Source: an uncultured Pelagibacteraceae bacterium (lineage in GTDB: Bacteria; Pseudomonadota; Alphaproteobacteria; Pelagibacterales; Pelagibacteraceae). From it: DNA of 64,000 nt. A model generated the notes under the pieces. The model was given only the letters and a program-made list of their open reading frames with translations, had not been told where the DNA came from and did no database searches. Positions 16,951 to 26,545 of the stretch are shown here, in pieces. Location of the stretch: NCBI GenBank assembly GCA_902518165.1, contig CABYFB010000002.1:62001-126000 (forward strand), in the 5' to 3' direction. Position 1 is the stretch's first letter, and each line of letters begins with the position of its first letter. The position numbers and the translations under genes are program-made.

Positions 16951-17988
16951 ATGAAAAATATACTTAAAGTAGCTTCTATGGCTCTAGTTCTTTCATTAAC
17001 ACTTTTCGGCATTACAAATAAAGCTTCAGCTGCAAAACTAACATTATATTGCAGTGTTGAAATAGACGTTTGTGAAATGCTTGAACAAGCTTATGAAAAA
17101 GAAACTGGAACAAAAGTTGCTATGACAAGAGCAAGTAGTGGTGAAACTTTTGCGAAAATAAAAGCAGAAGCATCAAATCCAAAAGGAGATGTTTGGTTTG
17201 GTGGAACAGGTGATCCACATTTAACTGCAGCACAAGAAAATCTAACTGAGAAATATAAATCTGTTCATTTTAATGATTTATTACCTGCGGCTCAGAACCA
17301 AGCAAAAAATGCTGATTTTAAATCAGTTGGAATTTATGTTGGTGCATTAGGATTTGGATACAACAAAGATCTTTTAGCAAAAAAAGGTCTTCCAGCTCCA
17401 AAATCATGGATGGATTTAACAAAACCAATATATAAAGGTGAAATACAAGTAGCAAATCCAAACTCATCTGGAACTGCTTACACTACCTTAGCCACTATTC
17501 TTCAAATATTTGGAGAAGACAAAGGTTGGGATTACATGAAAAAACTTCATGCAAACATAAATACATATACTAAATCTGGTTCTGCACCAATTAAGGCAAC
17601 TGGTAGAGGTGAAAACTTAATCGGTATTTGTTTCCAACACGATGGTGTGAAACAAACAAAAAAAGGTTTGCCGGTTGTTACGGTCTCACCAGCTGAAGGA
17701 ACTGGATATGAAGTTGGATCTATGAGTATTATTGCAGGCGCAAGAAATATGAAGGAAGCTAAAAAGTTTTATGACTGGGCTTTAAGTCCCGCTATTCAAA
17801 CTATGGTCTTCACTTCAGGAAAATCTTTGCAAGTGCCATCTAATACTAAAGCAAAAGCTGATCCTGATGCTCCAGACTTATCAACAATAAACTTAATTGA
17901 TTATAATTTTAAAGTTTATGGAGATAAAAGTACTAGAGCGAGTTTGTTATCCAAATGGGATAACGATGTTTCTGTAATTCCTAGATAA
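16951..17988 (+). CDS. Fe(III)-type ABC transporter substrate-binding protein
   Basis: A 345-residue periplasmic protein of the AfuA/FbpA-like SBP group, with a signal peptide ending ...NKASA and mature start AKLTLYCSVE. A strong GAGGG ribosome site lies about 6 bases before the ATG. Family segments include GDVWFGG, VGALGFGYNKDLL and SGTAYTTLATILQIFG. The adjacent Tyr-Tyr pair that binds iron in FbpA is not visible near the C-terminus, so an organic ligand such as a phosphonate or polyamine-like compound cannot be excluded. It starts a three-gene operon with a fused permease and an ATPase. Confidence 0.82.
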   Translation: MKNILKVASMALVLSLTLFGITNKASAAKLTLYCSVEIDVCEMLEQAYEKETGTKVAMTRASSGETFAKIKAEASNPKGDVWFGGTGDPHLTAAQENLTEKYKSVHFNDLLPAAQNQAKNADFKSVGIYVGALGFGYNKDLLAKKGLPAPKSWMDLTKPIYKGEIQVANPNSSGTAYTTLATILQIFGEDKGWDYMKKLHANINTYTKSGSAPIKATGRGENLIGICFQHDGVKQTKKGLPVVTVSPAEGTGYEVGSMSIIAGARNMKEAKKFYDWALSPAIQTMVFTSGKSLQVPSNTKAKADPDAPDLSTINLIDYNFKVYGDKSTRASLLSKWDNDVSVIPR

Positions 17989-17996
17989 GGAATTAA

Positions 17997-20195
17997 ATGA
18001 GAGGGCTCGTTATCTGTTGGATGCTCATCGGAGTATTGGGTTTCCTAATATTTCCATGGTATGTAACAGGTGACGGGTTTTTCTCTATAAACTGGATTTT
18101 AGAATATTCTTTAGAAGATTACGGTTCTGTATTACCGCAGGTTTTTATAAATAAAAAATATTGGCTTCTTCCTTTAATTGTTCCTTTATTTTTTCCATTA
18201 TCAACTTTAAAATTAAATCAGAATAATCCTATTTATTCCAAAATTTTCTTGTACTCAGGATTGTTTGGTATTTTTTATTTTATTCTTCAGGGGTTTTCAA
18301 TTGGCATAAGAGGGTGGAATTTTGAAATCTTTCAATCGATTTTTGGCGATGTAGAAAATCAATTTGGAGTAGGGTCTGGCGCAGTTCTTTTATGCTCTAC
18401 ATTTATTTTTTATATTACACATGGGCTATCCTCGCGTGGGTGGTTGAATGGAGATAATTTTATTGTAGGAAGTATAGGAAGCATAATTATTCTAGTTTCA
18501 ACTTTCGTTTTTTTTCCTATTTTTAGAATGTTTGCTGTTGCCTTTAAAGGCACAGAAGGTGGATATGAAATTAGTAATTTTTCAACCAAAATATTTAATA
18601 AAGGAATTTGGGGTCTTGATTGTCTATATAGTGATTATGCATGTGGTGTTTTTTGGAACACTGTTACTATGGGAACACTTACAGCTTTCTCATCAACAAT
18701 TTTGGGTTTAGGTTTTGCTTTATTAATTGCAAGAACAAGTTTTAAATTTAAAAAAACGATTAGAATTTTATCTGTTTTACCAATCATAACACCTCCATTT
18801 GTAATCGGTTTAGCAATAATAATATTATTCGGTAGAACGGGAGTTGTAAGTTCTTTTCTTGAGTGGGCATTTGAGATTGAGCCCTCGAGATGGATTTATG
18901 GTTTACCAGGAATATGGTTTGCACAAACTCTTGCTTTTACACCTATTGCTTTTTTAGTTTTGATAGGAGTTGTTGAAAGTGTAAGTCCTGCAATGGAAGA
19001 GGCTTCACAAACATTGAGAGCTTCAAAATGGCAAGTTTTTAAAACTGTTACATTGCCTTTAATGAGACCTGGAATTGCGAATGCATTTTTGCTTGGCTTT
19101 ATTGAAAGCTTAGCTGATTTTGGAAATCCACTAGTGTTAGGTGCCGAATATGATGTTTTATCTACAGAAATATTCTTTGCAATTGTGGGTGCACAGTATG
19201 ATGAAACAAAAGCTGCAATATTAGCAATGATTTTATTAACCGTTGTTCTGGTAGTATTTTATCTTCAGAACCAATGGTTGGGAAAAAAATCCTATATTTC
19301 AATTTCTGGCAAAGGGGATAGTGGAGTTCATCCTGAATTACCAAATAATACTAAGTGGATAATTTACTCAACTGTTCTACCTTGGGCACTCCTTACATTT
19401 ATAATTTATATAATGATTATGTTTGGTGGATTTGTAGAGATGTGGGGTGTCGATCACAGTTTTACGTTAAGACACTATGTTGAAGCATTTAGTGTTGAAT
19501 GGGTTAAAGAAAGAGGAATTTTATGGACTGGTACCGCGTGGAATTCTTTTAACACTACTTTTGCGATAGCATTAATTTCATCATTTCCTACTGCTGCAAT
19601 AGGTATTTTAACAGCATATCTTCTTACAAGACATAAGTTTAAAGGAAAAAATGCTTTTGAATTCGGCACAATGTTAAGTTTTGCAATACCTGGAAGTGTT
19701 ATTGGTGTAAGTTACGTTTTTGCGTTTAATGTTCCGCCACTTGAACTTACAGGAACAGGAATTATTTTGGTAATCGCTTTTGTATTTAGAAATATGCCTG
19801 TTGGGGTTAGGGCAGGTATAGCTTCGATGAATCAATTAGATCCTCACTTAGATGAAGCTTCATCAACATTGAATGCATCTAGTTCTCAAACATTTAGGAA
19901 TGTAATTCTTCCATTGCTTAAACCTGCAATTACTGCTTCTTTAGTTTTTAGTTTTGTTAGAGCAATGACGGCAATTAGTGCTGTTATATTCCTTGTTAGT
20001 GCTAATTATGATTTAGCTGTCTCATATATATTAGGAAGATTAGAAAACAATGATTATGGTCTAGCAATTGTTTATTCGTCTGCATTAATTGTTGTTATGT
20101 TATTTACAATAACTTTAATGCAATTAATAATAGGTAAACGTAAATTAGGGAGAAGAGAGCAAACAGAAGGAATACTACAAGGAAATTTTGGATAA
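17997..20195 (+). CDS. Fused double ABC permease (FbpB/AfuB-type)
   Basis: A 732-residue membrane protein in which two binding-protein-dependent permease domains are fused, as in FbpB. Two EAA docking loops are visible: EEASQTLRASKWQVFKTV and DEASSTLNASSSQTFRNV, about 300 residues apart. There are about 12 or more transmembrane segments, with a four-segment N-terminal extension before the first permease domain. The start follows an AAGGA ribosome site. Its stop overlaps the ATPase start by one base (TAATG), so the two should be translated together. Confidence 0.88.
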   Translation: MRGLVICWMLIGVLGFLIFPWYVTGDGFFSINWILEYSLEDYGSVLPQVFINKKYWLLPLIVPLFFPLSTLKLNQNNPIYSKIFLYSGLFGIFYFILQGFSIGIRGWNFEIFQSIFGDVENQFGVGSGAVLLCSTFIFYITHGLSSRGWLNGDNFIVGSIGSIIILVSTFVFFPIFRMFAVAFKGTEGGYEISNFSTKIFNKGIWGLDCLYSDYACGVFWNTVTMGTLTAFSSTILGLGFALLIARTSFKFKKTIRILSVLPIITPPFVIGLAIIILFGRTGVVSSFLEWAFEIEPSRWIYGLPGIWFAQTLAFTPIAFLVLIGVVESVSPAMEEASQTLRASKWQVFKTVTLPLMRPGIANAFLLGFIESLADFGNPLVLGAEYDVLSTEIFFAIVGAQYDETKAAILAMILLTVVLVVFYLQNQWLGKKSYISISGKGDSGVHPELPNNTKWIIYSTVLPWALLTFIIYIMIMFGGFVEMWGVDHSFTLRHYVEAFSVEWVKERGILWTGTAWNSFNTTFAIALISSFPTAAIGILTAYLLTRHKFKGKNAFEFGTMLSFAIPGSVIGVSYVFAFNVPPLELTGTGIILVIAFVFRNMPVGVRAGIASMNQLDPHLDEASSTLNASSSQTFRNVILPLLKPAITASLVFSFVRAMTAISAVIFLVSANYDLAVSYILGRLENNDYGLAIVYSSALIVVMLFTITLMQLIIGKRKLGRREQTEGILQGNFG

Positions 20196-21250
20196 TGAAA
20201 AAAGCAGAAGTAAAATTTGAAAATATTACAAAAAAATTTAATGAGACTGTTGCTGTTGATAATGTGAGTTGTACTTTTGAAGCAGGAACACTGACTACAT
20301 TACTAGGTCCTTCTGGATGCGGAAAAACCACTTCTTTAAGAATTATTGCTGGTCTAGAAAGAGCTACTAGTGGCAGAATTTTAGTAGAAAATGAAGATGT
20401 AACATTATTACCAGCAACAGACAGAGATGTATCTATGGTATTCCAATCTTATGCTTTGTTTCCACACATGAGTGTGCTTGAAAATGTATCTTATGGTTTG
20501 AAGATGATTAATGTTCCAAAAGAAGAATTTACAGAAAAGTCATTAGAAACTCTTAAGTTAGTTAATTTAGAAGGTTACGAAAATAGGATGCCTTCAGAGC
20601 TATCGGGGGGTCAACAACAAAGAGTTGCGGTTGCAAGAGCAATTGTGCTGAAACCTAAAGTTTTACTCTTTGACGAGCCTTTATCTAATTTAGATGCAAA
20701 ATTAAGAAGACAAGTAAGAGAGGATATTAGAGAAATTCAACAAAAACTTGGAGTAACTACAATTTATGTAACTCATGATCAAGAGGAAGCATTAGCAATT
20801 TCTGACAAAGTAATTGTAATGAACAATGCTATTATTGCTCAACAAGGTAGCCCAAAAGAATTGTATAACTTTCCTAAAACTAAATTTGTAGCCAACTTCA
20901 TAGGAGACGCAAATGTTGTTAAAGCTAAAATCATTAATCAAAATAATAATGTTTACGAGATTCAATTAGCAGAAATGAAAATTAATATAAAAAGTGATCA
21001 AAAATTAGAAAGTTCAGTTTCCGTCTCTTTAAGACCAGAAAAAATAACTATTTCAAAAAGTCCTGAAGAAAACTCAATACATGCATCTGTTAATAATGCG
21101 TCATTCGTTGGAAATAGTTATCAATATATAGTTAATTCAAAAGTAGGTAAGATTTACGTAGTTTCTAGCGATACCAATGAAATATTTAATGTTGGAGAAA
21201 ACGTTTATTTAAATTTCGACGAAAAAGAATTACGCTTACTCGACGATTAA
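20195..21250 (+). CDS. ABC transporter ATP-binding protein (FbpC/PotA-type)
   Basis: A 351-residue ATPase of the CUT1/FbpC/PotA subfamily. The nucleotide-binding domain has Walker A GPSGCGKTT, Q-loop FQSYALFPH, signature LSGGQQQRVAVARA, Walker B LLFDEPLSNLDA and switch His in VTHDQEEALA. A C-terminal TOBE-like region (about 240-350) follows. It energises the adjacent binding protein and fused permease. Since MalK-like ATPases can be shared, it could also serve the ATPase-less importer at 3.9-7.1 kb, but no data here show that. The gene converges with tauC (3 bp). Confidence 0.9.
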   Translation: MKKAEVKFENITKKFNETVAVDNVSCTFEAGTLTTLLGPSGCGKTTSLRIIAGLERATSGRILVENEDVTLLPATDRDVSMVFQSYALFPHMSVLENVSYGLKMINVPKEEFTEKSLETLKLVNLEGYENRMPSELSGGQQQRVAVARAIVLKPKVLLFDEPLSNLDAKLRRQVREDIREIQQKLGVTTIYVTHDQEEALAISDKVIVMNNAIIAQQGSPKELYNFPKTKFVANFIGDANVVKAKIINQNNNVYEIQLAEMKINIKSDQKLESSVSVSLRPEKITISKSPEENSIHASVNNASFVGNSYQYIVNSKVGKIYVVSSDTNEIFNVGENVYLNFDEKELRLLDD

Positions 21251-21253
21251 GGA

Positions 21254-23179
21254 TTAGCCTTTACCTCTCCAAGGTATTGTCTTATCTATAATTTTTCTCA
21301 AAGTTACATCAAAAAGAAGACCCAACATACCCATTATAAAAATTGTGATCCAAATTACTTCATATTGAAAATACTTTTTGGCAACATTTTCAACAAATCC
21401 AATTCCAGTTGTACCTGCTAAAAATTCTGCTGCAACCAAAGTTCCCCAACACATACCAACCGCCACTCTAATACCTGTTAAAATTTCAGGTAAAGAATTT
21501 GGAAAAATAACATATCTAAGTATTTGTCTTTTAGAAGCACCAAGAGAATGTGCTGCATGTATTTTAGATAGCTGTGTACCTGATGCTCCAGCTCTAGCTG
21601 AAATGATCATTATAGACAATGAAACCATAAATAATAAAAATACTTTTCCAGTATTATCAATACCTAAAACCGAGATTATTAAAGGAGCCCACGCAAGAGG
21701 AGGTACTGGTCTATAAAGTTCAATTAATGGATCAAAGAAACCTTTAGCAAATCTATTTAAGCCCATGAAAAGTCCTAATGGTACACCAATCAATATTCCA
21801 AAAACTAATCCAAGAAAAACTCTTAAAAATGAATCCCAGATATGTCCATAAGGAACAGGAATTTTAAATAATTTAAAATCGCCAGTAACAATTTTTAAAA
21901 CTTTCCCTTTAAAATTTTGCTTAACCACACCATCTTTGGTGTGAACCGGATATTCTCCAGGCAAAACATCAGCTATCCAATCTGGCAATATAAAGCCAAT
22001 TATTTGGCTTACATCCATCATATCAATCCAAAGAAGTGGGATATTTTTGTAACCTACACTTGGCTTAGACATTAAAATAAATTTATTAAGTGTATCTGAG
22101 GGTTTTGGTAACCATCTACCTGAACCTTGCTCAGAACAACTAGGACCACTTGCAACTATAGTTCCAGCAGGGAATAAAAGAATGTCAATTAATCTTAAAC
22201 CCCCTTGCTCAGTTTTTTGAAGATTATCAAATTCAATAATTGCATTTTGCATTTCATTAAGAGCATTTGGTGGATAAATGCTTGCAAATTCAATTCTTCT
22301 TGCAATTTTTACAATGTTTTTTGCGTAAGTAGATGCCACTTCCTCAGTGTCATCTAAATTTTTTCTATATAATTTTATCTCTGATTTAAGTTCTTTTATT
22401 GCATTTTTGAATTGAGGATTATGGTTTCTTAATTTAAAAAATTTATCATTAATTTTTTTTAATTGTTCAGCTGCAGCGTGAAATTTTAACCCTCTATCAG
22501 TTTCAGGCACCAAAGGTACTTCAATAGTATTTTCTATTGATCCTGTTCCGGCACTTACAGTTACTATGCCCCAGCTTCCTTGCTCAGCAATTGCCTTTTG
22601 TCTTTCATTTTTTTGCTCTGGTGTTTCAAATGGATAATCTTTCTTTTGAAAATTAGTGCTTAACAATCTAATTTCATCAGTCATCTCATTTATTTTAATT
22701 TTTGTGTTAATCTCCATTAGATTATCGTTAGTAAGTAATGGAATTAATTTGTTTGTTTTATTAATAAAACCAACTAATGCAGTTTTCTGTATGTTGCTTA
22801 AATCTGGCGAATTTTGAATTTCTAAACTTATTTTTTTAAGATTTTTATTTTCTATTTTTATTATTGAAGTACTTTTGAATTCTCTTTCTTCAATTGGAAA
22901 CTGATATTTTAATCCTAATAAAGACTCATTTATTTTTGCGACCTGACATAATTCATTTGCTGATTTTGGATAAAATCCTTTTGCAATATCCCAAGAATAA
23001 TAAAGCCAAACTAACAATATTGCACTGCTTCCGACAATTATCCAATGAGTTCCACCTTTTGCTCTTTCTGGATTTCCAAAAACTGCATCAACTTTTTCAG
23101 TTTTTATTAAACGTCTTCCATAAAGTATGCACCCGATAATTGATACGAGAATTAATATTGTTATTATTTGAGTAAACAT
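21254..23179 (-). CDS. tauC: Taurine-type ABC permease with large N-terminal extension
   Basis: A 641-residue permease, more than twice the usual TauC/SsuC length of about 260-280. The C-terminal 210 residues (about 430-641) are a normal permease domain with the EAA loop AAHSLGASKRQILRYV. Ahead of it lie two membrane segments (about 1-22 and 45-65) and a long, charged, partly coiled-coil region (about 70-370). The extension should be periplasmic and might interact with the binding protein. It directly follows tauB (start at 23179, tauB ends at 23180). Confidence 0.82.
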   Translation of the reverse strand: MFTQIITILILVSIIGCILYGRRLIKTEKVDAVFGNPERAKGGTHWIIVGSSAILLVWLYYSWDIAKGFYPKSANELCQVAKINESLLGLKYQFPIEEREFKSTSIIKIENKNLKKISLEIQNSPDLSNIQKTALVGFINKTNKLIPLLTNDNLMEINTKIKINEMTDEIRLLSTNFQKKDYPFETPEQKNERQKAIAEQGSWGIVTVSAGTGSIENTIEVPLVPETDRGLKFHAAAEQLKKINDKFFKLRNHNPQFKNAIKELKSEIKLYRKNLDDTEEVASTYAKNIVKIARRIEFASIYPPNALNEMQNAIIEFDNLQKTEQGGLRLIDILLFPAGTIVASGPSCSEQGSGRWLPKPSDTLNKFILMSKPSVGYKNIPLLWIDMMDVSQIIGFILPDWIADVLPGEYPVHTKDGVVKQNFKGKVLKIVTGDFKLFKIPVPYGHIWDSFLRVFLGLVFGILIGVPLGLFMGLNRFAKGFFDPLIELYRPVPPLAWAPLIISVLGIDNTGKVFLLFMVSLSIMIISARAGASGTQLSKIHAAHSLGASKRQILRYVIFPNSLPEILTGIRVAVGMCWGTLVAAEFLAGTTGIGFVENVAKKYFQYEVIWITIFIMGMLGLLFDVTLRKIIDKTIPWRGKG

Positions 23180-23977
23180 TTAATTTTCTTTTCCCATAAT
23201 TTCTTCCTCCATGTTCCAAATCATGGATAAAATTTCTTCTCTTTTTGATGAAAAATCTTTATTCTTTTTTATTTCTCTTAAATCTTCTTTTAATCCCATC
23301 TCTGCAAATGGAAGATTATATTCTTTATGTATCCTACCTGGTCTTGGTGCCATTACGTACAATCTTTCACCAAGCAAAAGTGCTTCCTCAACTGAGTGCG
23401 TAATTAAAATAATTGTTTTTCCAGTTTCTTTCCAAATTTTCAAAACTAAAGATTGCATTTTTTCTCTTGTTAGAGCATCAAGAGCACCTAAAGGCTCATC
23501 CATTAAAATCAAATCAGGATCATTGATTAAACACCTTGCGAGAGCTACTCTTTGCTGCATTCCTCCAGACAATTGATATGTTGGGGTATTTCCAAATCCT
23601 TTTAAGCCAACAATCTCCAGCCACTCATCAACTTTTTTTGAAGTTTCTATAGGATCTTTTTTTTTCATTCTAAGACCAAAGTTTACGTTCTCCGCAACAG
23701 TCAACCATTCAAATAATGCACCTTGTTGAAAAACCATGCCTCTTTCAACTCCAGGTCCATCAATTTCTTTACCATTCAACGTTATATTTCCAGATGTTGG
23801 TCTTAAGAAACCAGCTGCAATATTTAACAAAGTTGTTTTTCCACAACCAGAAGGCCCAAGAACTGTTAGAAGTTCTCCTTTTTTTAATTTGAAATTTAAA
23901 TCTTTTAGAGCATGAACAGTCTCTCCTTTGGGAGTTTTGAAAATCATGTTTAGATTTTGAGATATCAAATCACTCAT
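23180..23977 (-). CDS. tauB: Taurine ABC transporter ATP-binding protein
   Basis: A 265-residue ATPase of the nitrate/sulfonate/taurine (TauB/SsuB) type. It shows Walker A GPSGCGKTT, Q-loop VFQQGALFEWLTV, signature LSGGMQQRVALARC, Walker B LILMDEPLGALDA and switch His in ITHSVEEALLLGERL. It lies between tauA and the long tauC. A terminator-like hairpin in the spacer after tauA should reduce its expression relative to the binding protein. Confidence 0.9.
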   Translation of the reverse strand: MSDLISQNLNMIFKTPKGETVHALKDLNFKLKKGELLTVLGPSGCGKTTLLNIAAGFLRPTSGNITLNGKEIDGPGVERGMVFQQGALFEWLTVAENVNFGLRMKKKDPIETSKKVDEWLEIVGLKGFGNTPTYQLSGGMQQRVALARCLINDPDLILMDEPLGALDALTREKMQSLVLKIWKETGKTIILITHSVEEALLLGERLYVMAPRPGRIHKEYNLPFAEMGLKEDLREIKKNKDFSSKREEILSMIWNMEEEIMGKEN

Positions 23978-24009
23978 TAGCTGACTTTATATAAAATATT
24001 TACTTAAAA

Positions 24010-24040
24010 AAATAGGCACCAATAAAATTGGCGCCTATTT
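24010..24040 (-). terminator. Attenuating terminator between tauA and tauB
   Basis: A 14-bp inverted repeat with one mismatch (arms 24010-24023 and 24027-24040, 3-base loop) lies downstream of tauA. On the transcribed minus strand it is followed by about seven T residues, giving a proper intrinsic terminator. Because tauB and tauC follow on the same strand, partial termination that favours tauA mRNA is the likely role. Confidence 0.75.
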
Positions 24041-24059
24041 AATTATTCTAATCTTTAAA

Positions 24060-25001
24060 TTATAAAGGTAAGAAACTAGTGTCTACTGCTCCACCTGGAG
24101 TTCCCATTCCTTTTAAGAATGCATCTAAGTTTCCGCTTTCCATAGATTTTTTAGTTTCTTCTGGAGTTAAGAATTTGAAACCACTTAAAGTTTCTTTCAT
24201 ATCAGCAATTTTCATCTCTGAAGCTTTTGACATAGAATTCATATCACTTTTTCCATTTCTATATCTTTCATTTGCTTCATGAGTTACTTCAATAAAAGTT
24301 CTCAACATTCCAGGATTTTCCTTCATAAACTTGTCAGTTACAGAAGTAATATCTATTCCTAAAATACCTGCATCTCTTGCTTCTTGAACAGTTAAAAGTC
24401 TTGATCCTACAGCAACTGCAGCTTTGATAGAATTACCACCAAATAGACATGCCATTACTACATCTCCACTTACTAATGCAGCCGCACCTTCTTCAGGATC
24501 CATTTGAATAATATCCATTTTGCTTCTGTCAGCTCCTACAACTTTCATACTTTCGTCGAAAACGTACTCAGCCATAGTACCTAACGGAACAGCAACTTTT
24601 TTACCTTCTAATTCTGTTGCATTCGCTTTTGTTATTCCCGAAGCATTAGATGTTACACAAGTTGTTCCACCCATCCCGTATTCCATTGCAATATCAACTA
24701 ATTTGATAGGTGCATTTGATTTTACAGCATTAATAAATGGTACCAAACCTTGTGAGTAAGAAATATCAATATCTCCTGCTAACATTGCATCTGTCATTGC
24801 TCCACCATTTGTGAAGTTTGTCCATTTTACTGGAACTCCTAAAGCTTTAGCAAAATTCTTTTTTTGCATGTCCTCTAAATTTGGACTTGGCCACTCTAGA
24901 AAGTATGCAACTCTAACTTCGTTCGCAGCAGAGTTTGCTGCTGTGATTGTTAAGTTTAGAGCAAATAAACTTCCTAAAATGAAACTAATTATTTTTTTCA
25001 T
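24060..25001 (-). CDS. tauA: Taurine ABC transporter substrate-binding protein
   Basis: A 313-residue periplasmic protein of the TauA/SsuA (NMT1-like) family. The signal peptide is MKKIISFILGSLFALNLTITAANS, and the mature part begins ANEVRVAYFLEWPSP. Segments MLAGDIDISYSQGLVPF and GKKVAVPLGTMAEYVFDE fit the family ligand cleft. It is the first gene of tauABC and is divergent from the probable taurine aminotransferase gene, which supports taurine as ligand. Related binding proteins take up other sulfonates or nitrogen compounds. Confidence 0.85.
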   Translation of the reverse strand: MKKIISFILGSLFALNLTITAANSAANEVRVAYFLEWPSPNLEDMQKKNFAKALGVPVKWTNFTNGGAMTDAMLAGDIDISYSQGLVPFINAVKSNAPIKLVDIAMEYGMGGTTCVTSNASGITKANATELEGKKVAVPLGTMAEYVFDESMKVVGADRSKMDIIQMDPEEGAAALVSGDVVMACLFGGNSIKAAVAVGSRLLTVQEARDAGILGIDITSVTDKFMKENPGMLRTFIEVTHEANERYRNGKSDMNSMSKASEMKIADMKETLSGFKFLTPEETKKSMESGNLDAFLKGMGTPGGAVDTSFLPL

Positions 25002-25090
25002 TTCATCTCCTGTTAATTAAATTTAATTATCGATATTTAAGTTTAAATTTTCTTTTAAGTAAATGATGAATAAATTACACAGGCTTCAAA

Positions 25091-25142
25091 AGTCATAAGT
25101 TACAACCTATAGTTGCGGTCATTTAACATAGCAAGTATGACT
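25091..25142. promoter_or_regulatory. Candidate operator between tauA and the aminotransferase gene
   Basis: The 173-bp divergent spacer between tauA and the aminotransferase holds a small dyad, CAAC-CTATA-GTTG (25103-25115). AGTCAT (25091-25096) and ATGACT (25137-25142) form a wider inverted pair around it. This may be the binding site of a local taurine regulator, but the arms are short and no regulator gene is adjacent. Confidence 0.25.
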
Positions 25143-25174
25143 AAAATTTACTGGTTAATTTATATAATTAGTCT

Positions 25175-26536
25175 ATGAATCGAAACATAATTATGAGTTC
25201 AGAAAAACCTCAAATACCAAATTCTTTAAATGAACATTGGATGCCATTTACATCCAATAGAGATTTTAAAGAGTCTCCAAGATTAATTGTAGAAGCAAAA
25301 GGTGTTTATTTAAAAAATCATCAAGGTCAAACTCAGATAGATGCAAGCTCGGGATTATTTTGTAATCCTTTAGGTCATGGAAGAGAAGAAATTATTAATG
25401 CAATTACAAATCAATTAAAAAAATTAGACTATGCTCAACCATTTCAACAAGGTTTTGGAGGTTCATTTGAACTTGCAACAAAAATTTCAAAACATACACC
25501 AGGGAATTTAAATAGAATTTTTTATACAATTTGTGGATCTACTGCTGTTGAGACTGCAATTAAAATTGCAGTTGCATATCATAAAGCAAGAGGTGAAGGA
25601 CATAGATTTAGGTTTGTTGGAAGAGAAAGAGGCTATCATGGAATGAATATTGGAGCTACTTCTGTTGGCGGAATGATTAACAACGTGAAAACATTTGCCA
25701 ATGTTTTGATGCCAGGTGTTCTTCACATGAGACATACACATTTACCAGAACATAAATTTGTTTCAGGTCAACCTGAAACTGGCGCAGAGATGGCAGAAGA
25801 TCTTGAGAGAATTTGTACAAATTTTGGTTCAGAAAATATTGCAGCTTGCATTGTTGAACCAATTGCTGGATCAACAGGAACTTTAGTTCCACCAAAAGGA
25901 TATTTACAAAGACTAAGAGAAATTTGCGATAAGCATGGTATTTTATTAGTTTTTGACGAAGTTATTACAGGTTGGGGAAGAACAGGTTCGCCTTTTGCAT
26001 CTCAAGAATACGGAGTTACACCTGATATTATTACAATGGCAAAAGCTACAACAAATGGAATAAGTCCTTTAGGGGCAGTTGCGTGTAAAGAAGAAATTTA
26101 CGATACGGTTATGGACGGATCTCCAAAAGGAACAATTGAACTGTTTCATGGTTATACTTACTCAGGAATTCCAGTGTCTGTAGCTGCAGGCTTAGCGGTT
26201 CAAGATATTTTTGAAAAAGATGATATCTTTAATAGAGCAAAAAATTTATCTCCATATTTCCAAGAAGGTTTAATGTCTTTAAAAGATATTGATGTTGTTG
26301 ATAACATAAGAGGTTATGGAATGATGGGTGGTATTGATATTAAAATGCATAAAAAACCTGGCGCAGCAGGATTTACATGTTTCAAACACTGCTATGATGC
26401 AGGAGTTAACTTTAAAGCGACTGGAGATTGTTTAATTATTGCTCCAATGTTTATCTGTGAAAAAAAACATATTGATGAAATAATCGAGAAACTAAGAACT
26501 GGTATAACCAACTATTCAAAAAGCAAAAAAAATTAA
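25175..26536 (+). CDS. tpa: Class III omega-aminotransferase, probable taurine:pyruvate aminotransferase
   Basis: A 453-residue PLP enzyme of the class III aminotransferase family. Landmarks are NLNxHWMPFT-type N-terminus (SLNEHWMPFT), CGSTAVETAIK, GRERGYHGMN, VFDEVITGWGRTG and the PLP lysine in MAKATTNG. By similarity it belongs with omega-amino acid:pyruvate (beta-alanine/taurine) aminotransferases. Being divergent from tauABC and followed by ald argues for taurine plus pyruvate giving sulfoacetaldehyde plus alanine, with Ald recycling alanine. The start may be the ATG at 25175 or at 25193; neither has a clear ribosome site. Beta-alanine is the main alternative substrate. Confidence 0.8.
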   Translation: MNRNIIMSSEKPQIPNSLNEHWMPFTSNRDFKESPRLIVEAKGVYLKNHQGQTQIDASSGLFCNPLGHGREEIINAITNQLKKLDYAQPFQQGFGGSFELATKISKHTPGNLNRIFYTICGSTAVETAIKIAVAYHKARGEGHRFRFVGRERGYHGMNIGATSVGGMINNVKTFANVLMPGVLHMRHTHLPEHKFVSGQPETGAEMAEDLERICTNFGSENIAACIVEPIAGSTGTLVPPKGYLQRLREICDKHGILLVFDEVITGWGRTGSPFASQEYGVTPDIITMAKATTNGISPLGAVACKEEIYDTVMDGSPKGTIELFHGYTYSGIPVSVAAGLAVQDIFEKDDIFNRAKNLSPYFQEGLMSLKDIDVVDNIRGYGMMGGIDIKMHKKPGAAGFTCFKHCYDAGVNFKATGDCLIIAPMFICEKKHIDEIIEKLRTGITNYSKSKKN

Positions 26537-26545
26537 TTTAATTCT

